From the NCBI GenBank assembly GCA_021852275.1, contig JAJZNX010000202.1, positions 1 to 53,684 of the forward strand: 53,684 nt of DNA, given 5' to 3'. Of this stretch, positions 45,775 to 53,684 are shown piece by piece. The notes beneath the pieces are model-generated. The model was given only the letters and a program-made list of their open reading frames with translations, did no database searches and had not been told where the DNA came from. The DNA is from Planctomycetota bacterium (GTDB lineage Bacteria > Planctomycetota > Phycisphaerae > WQYP01). The first letter of the stretch is position 1. Every line of letters starts with the position of its first letter. A program made the position numbers and the translations under genes.

Positions 45775-46329
45775 ATGGACAATCAAAAGAGCGTTTGGGG
45801 CATCATATTCTTGATGGCTATTATTGCGGCAGGCTTTGGCCTTGCAGGTATTTTTACCCCGGCGAAAGTGGTGGCTGCAGCCAAGCCAGCCAAACTTACG
45901 CCCGTGTATGTACACATGAACGGGTTTAATGCGTTTGTGGAGTCGGTGGTGGCAGTACGCCCCGGCCAACCGGTAGTTTTCGTGAATGAAGATACGGGCG
46001 TACATACAGTACAGGGCTATAATCCGATCACGGGTAAGGCACTCCAGTATCCGATGGGGATGCTGCTGGGTACTCCTGGCCCGGGCCATAAAGTGCATAC
46101 CTATACCGTGCGTTACAGCAAACCGGGGGTTTATTATTACTATTGCACCATGCACGCGGTACTGGAAAAAGTTTATAAAAACATGGTGCAGCCAGCCCAT
46201 CGGGTCGGGGTACATGGCTTTGCCGGGGCGATGGCAGGCATTATCATCGTAACGAAAAATCCGGCGATTCTTAAACAAAATGCACCCACTTGCCGCGACA
46301 AAATCCTCAAAAGCTATTTTGGCGGCTAA
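45775..46329 (+). CDS. Membrane-anchored cupredoxin-like copper protein
   Basis: 184 residues, with AAGGAG nine nt before the ATG. A hydrophobic N-terminal anchor or signal (about 7-27) precedes a cupredoxin fold: EDTGVHTVQGY with H77, then YYYYCTMHAVL with C124 and H127, which fit type 1 or similar copper binding. The next ligand is unclear: M137, H142 or H147 are candidates. A Met/His-rich loop (about 92-108) may hold more metal. Exported or anchored outside the cytoplasmic membrane. The P1B ATPase gene follows about 260 nt later, hinting at shared copper handling. Confidence 0.8.
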   Translation: MDNQKSVWGIIFLMAIIAAGFGLAGIFTPAKVVAAAKPAKLTPVYVHMNGFNAFVESVVAVRPGQPVVFVNEDTGVHTVQGYNPITGKALQYPMGMLLGTPGPGHKVHTYTVRYSKPGVYYYYCTMHAVLEKVYKNMVQPAHRVGVHGFAGAMAGIIIVTKNPAILKQNAPTCRDKILKSYFGG

Positions 46330-46558
46330 AGAACCTGGATCGGCTCTTACCACAAAGCATTGCTTGGTGCAGGCTGGCGGCGCGAACCCGGGGAATAACT
46401 CGGGCGTATGATATGGTAGTGGCTTATCGCCTTCGTGATTTTAGCCCCTCTATACAACAGGTGAAGTGCAACGCGTAATTGGCAAAGGGTCGCATGGAGA
46501 GGATGGTGGTAGAGAGCCGATAATAGACGCAAGGTTTGACCATGGGCCATGAGATTAT

Positions 46559-46567
46559 TGGTATGAT
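46559..46567 (+). promoter_or_regulatory. Extended -10 candidate for P1B ATPase gene
   Basis: TGGTATGAT matches an extended -10 (TATGAT at 46562-46567). A TTGACC at 46536-46541 lies 20 nt upstream, longer than the ideal 17. The gene start (46591) is about 24 nt downstream, leaving a short leader. Confidence 0.4.
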
Positions 46568-46590
46568 ACCGCGAGTAAACTGGAGCCAGC

Positions 46591-48699
46591 GTGGGTGATA
46601 TGAAAAATATTAACGATGCGGGGATGGAAACCGCGCTTCCAGCGTCTAAGGATGTTCATCATGGGCATAGCCATGAAGGACACGATCATCATCACAGTCA
46701 TGGGACACCAGAGGTCGAGGGAATAGCCTGCGCGTGCGGCAGCGAACACGGTAAGGGCGGCCACAGTCATGCGGGCGTAAACTTAAACATGCAGATGACA
46801 GTCATCATGCCGCTGACTGTGGTCTTTTTGTGTTTGTCGGCGATATTTTACTTTATCCCCAATGGTCGGGAGTTGTCCACAGGCTTGGCGCTTCTGGCGG
46901 TGGCGGTGGGCGGTGGACCGATTATATGGTCGGCTATCAAGGGCTTAGCCCGTGGGCGAACCAACGTCAATGAACTGGCTTCTCTGGGCATCACCGGTGC
47001 CCTGGTACTGGGTCTGCCGTTTGAAGCGGGGTTGGTGGCGCTTTTTATGCAGGTGGCCGCAGCCATTGAGGAAGTGGTGGTCGAAACCGCACAGAGAGCG
47101 ATTTTGGCCCTTCAGAACCTGGCTCCAGTGCACGCTCGCGTGCGCCGCGGGGATAAGGATGAGATCATTCGGGCGGAGGAACTGGCCGAAGGAGATGTCA
47201 TCATTGTGGCACCCGGCGAGCGGGTGGCTGGCGACGGTCAGATCCTCCGGGGTTCAACGAGCGTGGACGAATCGATGGTGACGGGCGAAGCGATTCCGGT
47301 GGATAAGGGTATCGGATCGACCGTATTAGCAGGTACGATCAACCTGACCGGTTCAGCGGAAGTTCGAGTGACGCGGGTGGGAGATCGCTCGTTTTTAAGT
47401 CAAACGATAGCCTTGGTGCGGCGAGCTCAGGCATTTCAGCCCCCCATCGTGCGTGCCGCCGACAAATTCTTTCAATTTTATACACCCATCATCCTTGGAC
47501 TTTCGCTGGTGGCGTGGTGGGTGAGCGGCCAACCTCTGCGTATGGTGGCGATGTGGGTGGTCGGGTGTCCGTGCGCGATGCTGCTGGCTTCACCGTTGGC
47601 GATTATCATGGCCATGACCCGGGCAAGCCGCAGCGGAATTCAGATCAAGGGCGGTCCGTCGGTGGAAGCCTCGGTGGGCATCGATACGGTGGTTTTTGAC
47701 AAAACGGGTACGCTGACCACAGGAATTTTCGGCGTAAGCGACATTAAACCGGCGGCCGGCGTGAGCGCCAATGAATTGCTGATACTGGCCGCCCGAGTGG
47801 AAAATCGCAGCAGCCACCCGCTGGCCCGGGCCATCACCGGGGAGGCCCGCCATCGCGGATTGGATTTCTCGGGGAACACCGATGTGACCATTCTGGAGGG
47901 CCTGGGAGTGGAGGGCGTGGTGAACCGGGAAACGGTGCGGGTCGGATCGTCAAAAATTATTTCCCCCGAACTTGCGGGCCAGACCGCGCACTATGACGCC
48001 ACCGATTCTGAGGTGCCTGTAGTGCCAGTGTATGTCACTTGCGGTGATAGGCTTATGGGGGCCATTCATCTGACCGACGGCATTCGGGCGGAGGCCCGCC
48101 GCACCATCCGCCGATTGCGGGCGCTGGGTGTGAAGAAGATCGTGATGATGACCGGTGATCGGCGAAGAACGGCCCAAATGGTAGGTCAAGCCGTGGGTTG
48201 CGACGATATCTACGCGGAACTGCTGCCAGCCCAAAAAGTGGAACTGGTGCGGCAGTTGCAGCGCGGCCACCATTGTGTGGCGATGGTCGGGGATGGGATC
48301 AACGATGCCCCATCGCTGGCCGCGGCCACAGTGGGCATTGCTCTGGGCGTTCGCGGTACCGATGCGGCCATCGAAGCGGCAGGTGCCATTTTGCTTAAAG
48401 ATGACCTGACCCGTGTGCCACTGCTGATTTACCTGGCTCGGCAGACACGCTCGGCCATCTATCAAAATCTGGGTATTGCATTGCTCATCGCCATAGCGGG
48501 AGCGGCCTTGGCGGCATTTGGCGTGTTGACGGTGGTGACCGCAGCGGCGGCGCACGTTTTGGCCGTGGTGCTTATTGCGGCCAACGCGGCGCGGCAATCC
48601 GGCAGTGTCGGTATCAACCGCAAACCACTCCCTACAACGCGTTCCGCGGATCCTGTGAGTGCGATGGTACCGGCTGCCGTAGCGGCGACGTCGGCCTGA
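46591..48699 (+). CDS. P1B-type heavy-metal ATPase with His-rich N-terminus
   Basis: 702 residues from a GTG at 46591 (GGAG five nt upstream). The N-terminus (about 22-60) is rich in HxH pairs and has a CAC site, but no classic HMA domain. Core motifs: TGEA (231), CPC (326-328), phosphorylated D370 in DKTGT, HP at 409-410 and GDGINDAP. The metal-specificity residues of the last helices are unusual: H655 with N665 (10 residues later, as in P1B-4 HEGGT), yet without EGGT, and with CPC not SPC. It exports or imports a transition metal across the inner membrane. It lies beside the cupredoxin gene. Confidence 0.93.
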   Translation: MGDMKNINDAGMETALPASKDVHHGHSHEGHDHHHSHGTPEVEGIACACGSEHGKGGHSHAGVNLNMQMTVIMPLTVVFLCLSAIFYFIPNGRELSTGLALLAVAVGGGPIIWSAIKGLARGRTNVNELASLGITGALVLGLPFEAGLVALFMQVAAAIEEVVVETAQRAILALQNLAPVHARVRRGDKDEIIRAEELAEGDVIIVAPGERVAGDGQILRGSTSVDESMVTGEAIPVDKGIGSTVLAGTINLTGSAEVRVTRVGDRSFLSQTIALVRRAQAFQPPIVRAADKFFQFYTPIILGLSLVAWWVSGQPLRMVAMWVVGCPCAMLLASPLAIIMAMTRASRSGIQIKGGPSVEASVGIDTVVFDKTGTLTTGIFGVSDIKPAAGVSANELLILAARVENRSSHPLARAITGEARHRGLDFSGNTDVTILEGLGVEGVVNRETVRVGSSKIISPELAGQTAHYDATDSEVPVVPVYVTCGDRLMGAIHLTDGIRAEARRTIRRLRALGVKKIVMMTGDRRRTAQMVGQAVGCDDIYAELLPAQKVELVRQLQRGHHCVAMVGDGINDAPSLAAATVGIALGVRGTDAAIEAAGAILLKDDLTRVPLLIYLARQTRSAIYQNLGIALLIAIAGAALAAFGVLTVVTAAAAHVLAVVLIAANAARQSGSVGINRKPLPTTRSADPVSAMVPAAVAATSA

Positions 48700-48836
48700 A
48701 CGTCTGGTGGCGGACAAACCCGGAATGGAACAACATGTATCCAGTGGATATATCTCATGGACAGTGTATACCCGACGAGAAGTCAACGCTAAGGATGCCG
48801 CCGGATGGATATTGCGACCAAAATGACCGGAGCATC

Positions 48837-48866
48837 ATGATGTTTGTGTTTGAGGTTATTGCTTGA
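48837..48866 (+). other. Possible minicistron overlapping the SPFH start
   Basis: Two tandem ATGs (48837 and 48840) have CGGAG four and seven nt upstream. The frame encodes MMFVFEVIA and stops with a TGA at 48864-48866 that overlaps the TTG start of the next gene. It could couple translation, act as a leader peptide, or hint that the real gene has a one-base frameshift. Confidence 0.35.
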
Positions 48867-50914
48867 AGAGATCTGAATTAATTGCTTTTTGGGTCTGGAT
48901 CGCGCTGCTGGCGGTAACGGTTTTTCTGGTCATTGGTGCGATTAAATATGGACCGGTCTGCTTTTGGGCCGGTGCGCTGGCGGCTCTTGGACAGGCCTTA
49001 CTTGCCGCCATGGCGTGGTGGGGCCTGCGGTTAAGTCGAGAGCAGGCAGCGCTGGTGGAGGAGGCTACCGTCCCGAAGCATTTGACGCCTGTCGCCCCGC
49101 TGGGCACTTTTCACATGAGCTACAGCGACGATGCAACCATACCCACACCGGTGGAAAAGCCGGCGACCGAACCGGATGAAATCATGTCTTTGGATACGGG
49201 TTTTCAGCGGGTCATCGTGGGTCTTTGCGGAATAGCGTTTCTGGCGCTGGCGGCGATTATCGGGTGGCTGGTGTACCGCAACTTTGCGGCGGTCACACCC
49301 GGCCACAGTATCGTAATTTCGCCGGTCCCCATCGATCCGGGTGCCGTCGTGGCGGTTGGCGCGTCATTGCTGGTTTATTTGATATTGATGTCGGCTACCA
49401 GAATCACCCGCGAGACCGAAGGCTACCTGGAGGCCACCAACAGCATTGTGTTGCTGGGTGTTCCGGTGATTGTAGTGGTGGCTGCCGGGGTATTGGCAGC
49501 CTGGGCCAACACCGCCTACGCGAGTCAAGGCGCAGCGATTGTGGTGGCGCTTATTCTGACCCTTCAGGCCTTGGAACTCTTGATTAATTCGATCGGCAGC
49601 CAGAGCGGCATGGACGAAATTGATCAGGACATGTCGGATCTGCAACGTCTGCCTCTGGTTCCGCTTCTTACCAGTGGCTGGATTACCGGGCTTAAGCTGC
49701 TGATGTCGGAAGTGCTGGGAATTGGCGTGGTCCGGCGCGATGAACCGGGACATCTGTCGCGACTCTTGCCGCGTGCCGTGATAGCCGGTGTAATCGTGGT
49801 GCTGCTGATGAGCACGTTGCATGTCGTGCCGACGGGTGATGTGGCGATCCGGGAACACCTGGGCGTCACCACCCCGGCGGAAATAAGCCATCCGTTGCAG
49901 CCGGGCCTGCACATCATGTGGCCCTGGCCGATTGATCGGCTGGAACTGATTCCGACGGAACAGGTGAAGGTGGTCACGGTCGGGACGGAGCAGCCGCATC
50001 GGTCCGCCTTGGGGCCTAATGCTTTCTCATTCTGGACTGAACATGAATCAATTCCAAACCGGGAGCTATTGACTGGAGATGTCAACGAAAAAGGGCATGC
50101 GGCTCCGCAATTGATGGATGGTTGGTTTAGCGCTTGGTGGCGGGTGAAAAATGCCAGCGATTTTTTCCAAAATGTATCCAACAGCAGAATTGTGGCGGTC
50201 GGCGGCATCACCGGCACGGGAACCAAAAAGGTATGGAGTTCCATGTATGACGCGCTGGTGCAGCAGGTTCTGTTGGAAGCTATTACATCCACGTTTGCGC
50301 AACATTCATTTCATCAGATTCGAGCCGCCGAAACGAGTCTGGTCGCCAATCAGATAAGAACCTACATGCAAAATCAGCTCGACTCAATGAAGACGGGCAT
50401 TGAAGTCATGGCTCTATCCATCAAAGACTTGCATCCGCCAGCGGGCCAGGGCAGCGTGATGACGGCGCAGGGTAAACAATTAGGCCCGGCGGCGGCGTAC
50501 GAAGCGGTGGTCTCGGCCAGGGAAAAGAAAGAAATGTTGATTGACAATGCTTCTGCCACCGCCACCAAAGACACGTTACTGGCGCAGGGGCACGCAGCAT
50601 CGATACTCTCAGATGCCGGGGCCTATGCTACTGATCGGGTCAGCGTGCAACAGGGCAAAGCCCAAGCCCTGGGTGCGCGTTCCCAAGCCTTTGCCGAGAA
50701 TGAAAACGCGGTGTCTTCGTGGGATTTCTTTGAATCGCTCAAGGGAATTTTCAACCGCGTGAACAAAGTGGTTCTAGGCCCGGATGTCCGACCACCACAG
50801 ATATGGCAAATAACCCGCCAGTCCGGCAGTGGTCCGCCACCGGCAATTCCCACGCAAATTACCGGTGGCGTGGGAACCAGCGGCGAAATGGCACCGGTTC
50901 CACGCGGTCGGTAA
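48863..50914 (+). CDS. SPFH/band-7 protein with multi-pass N-terminus (HflK-like)
   Basis: 683 residues, start TTG at 48863 (GAGG about seven nt upstream). Roughly five to seven hydrophobic segments occupy the first ~340 residues, then a band-7 domain starts near VPTGDVAIREHLGVTTP and continues with LQPGLHIMWPWPIDRLELIP, the HflK-type entry. A helical stretch with AREKKEMLIDNASA and a Pro/Gly-rich tail follow. Far longer than typical HflK (~400). It starts a run of three SPFH genes. SPFH proteins form ring or cage structures in the membrane that house proteases such as FtsH; no ftsH is in the window. Confidence 0.85.
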   Translation: MKRSELIAFWVWIALLAVTVFLVIGAIKYGPVCFWAGALAALGQALLAAMAWWGLRLSREQAALVEEATVPKHLTPVAPLGTFHMSYSDDATIPTPVEKPATEPDEIMSLDTGFQRVIVGLCGIAFLALAAIIGWLVYRNFAAVTPGHSIVISPVPIDPGAVVAVGASLLVYLILMSATRITRETEGYLEATNSIVLLGVPVIVVVAAGVLAAWANTAYASQGAAIVVALILTLQALELLINSIGSQSGMDEIDQDMSDLQRLPLVPLLTSGWITGLKLLMSEVLGIGVVRRDEPGHLSRLLPRAVIAGVIVVLLMSTLHVVPTGDVAIREHLGVTTPAEISHPLQPGLHIMWPWPIDRLELIPTEQVKVVTVGTEQPHRSALGPNAFSFWTEHESIPNRELLTGDVNEKGHAAPQLMDGWFSAWWRVKNASDFFQNVSNSRIVAVGGITGTGTKKVWSSMYDALVQQVLLEAITSTFAQHSFHQIRAAETSLVANQIRTYMQNQLDSMKTGIEVMALSIKDLHPPAGQGSVMTAQGKQLGPAAAYEAVVSAREKKEMLIDNASATATKDTLLAQGHAASILSDAGAYATDRVSVQQGKAQALGARSQAFAENENAVSSWDFFESLKGIFNRVNKVVLGPDVRPPQIWQITRQSGSGPPPAIPTQITGGVGTSGEMAPVPRGR

Positions 50915-50983
50915 TGTGATATTGCAGTATGGATGCAGGCAAGTAAATAGGGAAGGTTTCAAGGGTATCCTTGAGGATTACGC

Positions 50984-51925
50984 ATGAAAAAACTCACGAT
51001 TGGAATTATTCTGGTAGCGGTGGTCGGCGTGCTGTTTCTGGAACTGTTTACCTTTGTGGCGCGGCCTTACCAAACGGTGTTGATTGACCGTTTCGGGAAA
51101 ATTATCGCCAAACCTACCCGAATTGCCTACAACTGGTACCTGTGCTGGCCGACAGACAGAATTGTACGCATGGATATGCGGCTACACTTGTACCAGAGCG
51201 ATAACCGCGAGGTGAGCACGCGTGAGGGCGAGCCCATCAGCCTGCGCACCTTTGCAGTCTGGAAGATTGTAAATCCGGTGTTGTACTATCGGCGGCTGCC
51301 GGAGGGCACGCTGGAGGCCCAGCGATACTTAAATCAAAAAATTGAGGGACAGGTGCTCAAGGTGATGGGGCGTTATTCGCTGGATCAGCTTTTCAATGTC
51401 GATGCGGTTAAGATCAAGATGACGCAAGCTGAAGAACGTGTGCAGTCCCGGGTGAACCAGGACATGCAAAAGTTGGGATTGAAAGTGGTAAAGATAGGAT
51501 TTTCGCGGGTAACGTTTCCGCCGCGGGTGGCGGTGGCCGTTTATCGCCGTATGACCGCGGAGCGTGAAAAAATTGCGGATAAATATATCAGCGAAGGCGA
51601 AAGCCAGTCGCGTGCCATTGAGGCCAAAGGCGAAGCGGAAGCTGCGGAAATTCGTAGCACGGCGGATAAACAGGCGGAGGAAATTCGCGGCCAGGGAGAT
51701 GCTAAAGCCTACGCCATTCTGAATGCGGCGCAAAACACGCCGGCGGCGCAGGCGTTTTACCGCTTCTGGAAATCGCTGGAGTTGTTCAAAGCGTCGATGG
51801 GACAAAGCACCTACTGGGTTCTGACTCCGAATAACCCTATCACGGCACCTTTGTTTTCGCAGATGAAAATCATCGAGGGTAAAACGCCGGTCCACGCAAA
51901 GGCCGGACTTCCGGCCGGCAAGTAA
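50984..51925 (+). CDS. HflC-like SPFH protein
   Basis: 313 residues. One N-terminal membrane helix (about 4-24) is followed by the band-7 domain with VARPYQTVLIDRFGKII, shown here in part as RPYQTVLIDRFGKII, and a long charged helix with KYISEGESQSRAIEAKGEAEAAE, shown here in part as GESQSRAIEAKGEAEAAE, the SPFH coiled-coil signature. Size and form match HflC. It lies 69 nt after the large SPFH gene and 47 nt before the third. HflC pairs with HflK to cap FtsH in E. coli. Confidence 0.93.
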   Translation: MKKLTIGIILVAVVGVLFLELFTFVARPYQTVLIDRFGKIIAKPTRIAYNWYLCWPTDRIVRMDMRLHLYQSDNREVSTREGEPISLRTFAVWKIVNPVLYYRRLPEGTLEAQRYLNQKIEGQVLKVMGRYSLDQLFNVDAVKIKMTQAEERVQSRVNQDMQKLGLKVVKIGFSRVTFPPRVAVAVYRRMTAEREKIADKYISEGESQSRAIEAKGEAEAAEIRSTADKQAEEIRGQGDAKAYAILNAAQNTPAAQAFYRFWKSLELFKASMGQSTYWVLTPNNPITAPLFSQMKIIEGKTPVHAKAGLPAGK

Positions 51926-51972
51926 CCGGCGGGATACTTCGTTAAAACAACGACACACAAAGGTAATAGCCC

Positions 51973-53136
51973 ATGACGCAGACATATTCCGAAGAAGAAT
52001 TAAAAAAAACCGCAATGCCGTTGGAACTGCCGATACTCTCCGACGATGAGCCGGGCCAGCCGCAGGGCTGGCTTAGTGCCCAGCGGGTCCTGGCTTATTT
52101 TGTCATTGGCGTGATTATTGTCTGGCTGCTTAGCGGCTTTTATGAGGTTGGCGTGGGAGATGTCGCGGTGGTCGAGAGATTGGGGCAATACATCACCACG
52201 GGCCATGGCCAGACCCGGCTCTTCGAGCCAGGTCTCAATTATCATCTGCCGTGGCCGATCGACAAGGACTACATTATTCCATTACGCCAGGAGCACCTGC
52301 TGGAAGTGCAGGATTTTGATACCTCACCGGCCTCATATCTGGCGATCAAGAAATTATGGCTTCGCGAGGGACGCTCGCTACGGGTGTTTGACGCGATTTT
52401 TGATCCCTACGTCATCACCGGAGATAAAAATGTGCTGCATGTACGTATTGCGATTCAGTACCGCATCGATAATCCCGTGGACTACCTGACTTCCGTCTAT
52501 CAGGCACCTGGAGCGCAACCCAATGCCGGCCGCATCAACTTGATTCGGGCCTTGGCGGCGCATGTGTTGATCCGTAAAATTGCTTCAGCCACCGTGGATC
52601 AGGCCCTCTATTCCGGAAAAGCGGAATTGGAACGGCGACTTTACAGCGGCATGCGGCCCAACAGCGGTATGCAGGCACCCATGAACCAACTGGGCTTGGG
52701 CATTCAAGTCAAAAAGGTGCTGCTGGAATACGTGCATTGGCCGGCGGCGGTGGACAGCGCTTTTAATCAGGTGCTTACGGCTCGCCAGAAAGCGGCGGCG
52801 GAGGTGCAAAATGCGCTGCAACAGGCCAACCATAATACCACGGTGGCCCAGGGACAGGCGCAGGCCATTCTCAACCGGGCGGAGAGTCGGGCCAACCGCG
52901 TGGTGCAGGAAGCCACCGGCCAGATGCAGGAATTTTCCGCGATATATGCCCAGTACCGTAAAAATCCTCGCGTTATTTCGCTCAAGTTGCTTAGTGACGC
53001 CTTAAGCCGGGTGATGGGTTCGGTGGCGAGAGTCTTTATCGTGCAGCCACGCCAGCGACTGGTGTTGACTTTGCCCGCACCGCATCGACGGATTATTATG
53101 CCCACTTCGCCGCTGGGAACCGCCGGGTCGCGCTGA
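51973..53136 (+). CDS. HflK-like SPFH protein
   Basis: 387 residues. A hydrophilic N-terminus is followed by a membrane helix at about 39-57 (VLAYFVIGVIIVWLLSGFY), then the band-7 domain: VGVGDVAVVERLGQY and LFEPGLNYHLPWPIDKDYI. A helical segment rich in Ala and Gln and a short tail end the protein. It resembles HflK in size and in PWPID, a phrase also seen in the first SPFH gene. It closes the SPFH run; the next gene is an ABC ATPase 94 nt later. Confidence 0.92.
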   Translation: MTQTYSEEELKKTAMPLELPILSDDEPGQPQGWLSAQRVLAYFVIGVIIVWLLSGFYEVGVGDVAVVERLGQYITTGHGQTRLFEPGLNYHLPWPIDKDYIIPLRQEHLLEVQDFDTSPASYLAIKKLWLREGRSLRVFDAIFDPYVITGDKNVLHVRIAIQYRIDNPVDYLTSVYQAPGAQPNAGRINLIRALAAHVLIRKIASATVDQALYSGKAELERRLYSGMRPNSGMQAPMNQLGLGIQVKKVLLEYVHWPAAVDSAFNQVLTARQKAAAEVQNALQQANHNTTVAQGQAQAILNRAESRANRVVQEATGQMQEFSAIYAQYRKNPRVISLKLLSDALSRVMGSVARVFIVQPRQRLVLTLPAPHRRIIMPTSPLGTAGSR

Positions 53137-53230
53137 CGACCGGGTCTGGCGTGGCCGTGCGTTTCCGCCACACTGGGGTTATGATATTTGCCAGCGCCTG
53201 TAAAAAACATGCGCCGCTTGGAGTGTAAAA

Positions 53231-53684
53231 ATGGTCGCCGAATTTGCCGCTATTGAAACCCGCGACTTAACAAAAATCTATCCCGGCTTCTGGAAGAGCC
53301 AGCAGGTACAGGCCCTGACCAACCTGAATTTGCGTGTGCGCCAAGGGGAAATTTTTGGCCTGCTTGGCCCCAACGGCAGTGGCAAAACTACGGCCATCAA
53401 ACTGCTGCTGGGGTTGATTAACGCCACCTCCGGCGAGGCTTTGGTCATGGGTCAGCAGGCCGGCGATCACGATACCCGCAGACGGTTGGGCTATTTGCCT
53501 GAGGAAAGCTACCTCTACCGCTTTCTCAACGCCCGGCAAACCATGGATTTTTACGCTCGGCTCTTTAACATGAACCGGTCGCAGCGGCGTCAGGCCGTGG
53601 ATTATTATCTGGATTTTGTGGGTCTGGACCCGGCGGTAAGGGGGCGGCGAATCGGCACTTATTCCAAAGGCCAAACCCGCCGCG
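53231..53684 (+). CDS. ABC transporter ATP-binding protein, 3' end beyond window
   Basis: 151 codons visible, cut by the right edge. The ATG at 53231 has GGAG seven nt upstream. Walker A is GPNGSGKTT, the Q-loop region is GYLPEES, and a signature-like TYSKGQTRR is just reached at the edge. The sequence resembles ABC-2-type exporter ATPases (gliding/Nos type). Partner permeases are probably downstream. Confidence 0.93.
   Translation, partial: MVAEFAAIETRDLTKIYPGFWKSQQVQALTNLNLRVRQGEIFGLLGPNGSGKTTAIKLLLGLINATSGEALVMGQQAGDHDTRRRLGYLPEESYLYRFLNARQTMDFYARLFNMNRSQRRQAVDYYLDFVGLDPAVRGRRIGTYSKGQTRR

Overview
The window looks like chromosomal DNA of a Gram-negative bacterium, most plausibly a planctomycete (Phycisphaerae-like). 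This is inferred from gene content: a MoxR/DUF58/BatA-like operon with very large VWA and coiled-coil proteins, a type IV prepilin-like N-terminus on a protein with a C-terminal planctomycete-style 'ADWH' motif, a FadL-type outer-membrane protein, and several SPFH proteins. No rRNA, tRNA, CRISPR array, insertion sequence or phage gene was recognised. All functional names rest on motifs read by eye, not on searches.

Layout. (1) 1-10948, minus strand: MoxR ATPase, DUF58 protein, BatA-like VWA membrane protein, a 995-residue VWA/GATase-like membrane protein and a >1,149-residue Gln/Ala-rich coiled-coil membrane protein that runs off the left edge. (2) 11262-14287: a DnaQ-like exonuclease (+), then purM, a small membrane protein and a prepilin-like protein (all -). 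(3) 14800-18352 (+): Bax inhibitor-1 family protein, then acetolactate synthase large and small subunits. (4) 18491-22703: a uroporphyrinogen-decarboxylase-fold methyltransferase-like protein and a RACo-type corrinoid-activation protein (+), facing a NicO-type Ni/Co transporter (-). (5) 22816-25434 (-): membrane pyrophosphatase. (6) 26160-34013 (+): the most interesting block: ArsR regulator, TusA, MvhD-like protein, two HdrA-like flavoproteins, a small winged-helix protein, a QmoC-like membrane FeS protein, DsrE2 and a dihydroorotate-dehydrogenase-like protein. (7) 34078-40626 (-): a YbhFSR/HlyD-type ABC exporter with a FadL-type outer-membrane protein upstream. (8) 41058-43242 (-): PhoR/PhoB-like two-component system. 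(9) 43512-53684 (+): HIT protein, cellulose-synthase-like glycosyltransferase, cupredoxin, P1B metal ATPase, three SPFH proteins and the start of an ABC ATPase cut by the right edge.

How genes may work together. Block 6 reads as one operon for moving sulfane sulfur (TusA, DsrE2) and electrons (HdrA-like flavoproteins, MvhD-like protein, HdrC-HdrE-like membrane subunit) to or from the quinone pool. It resembles QmoABC with the MvhD part as a separate gene, but AprAB, DsrAB and the HdrB catalytic subunit are not in the window. Upstream of its ArsR gene lies an array of TTGCG half-sites that may be the operator. Block 4 fits a corrinoid-dependent methyl-transfer module with cobalt uptake. The cupredoxin and P1B-ATPase next to each other suggest metal (perhaps copper) handling, although the ATPase has an unusual set of specificity residues.
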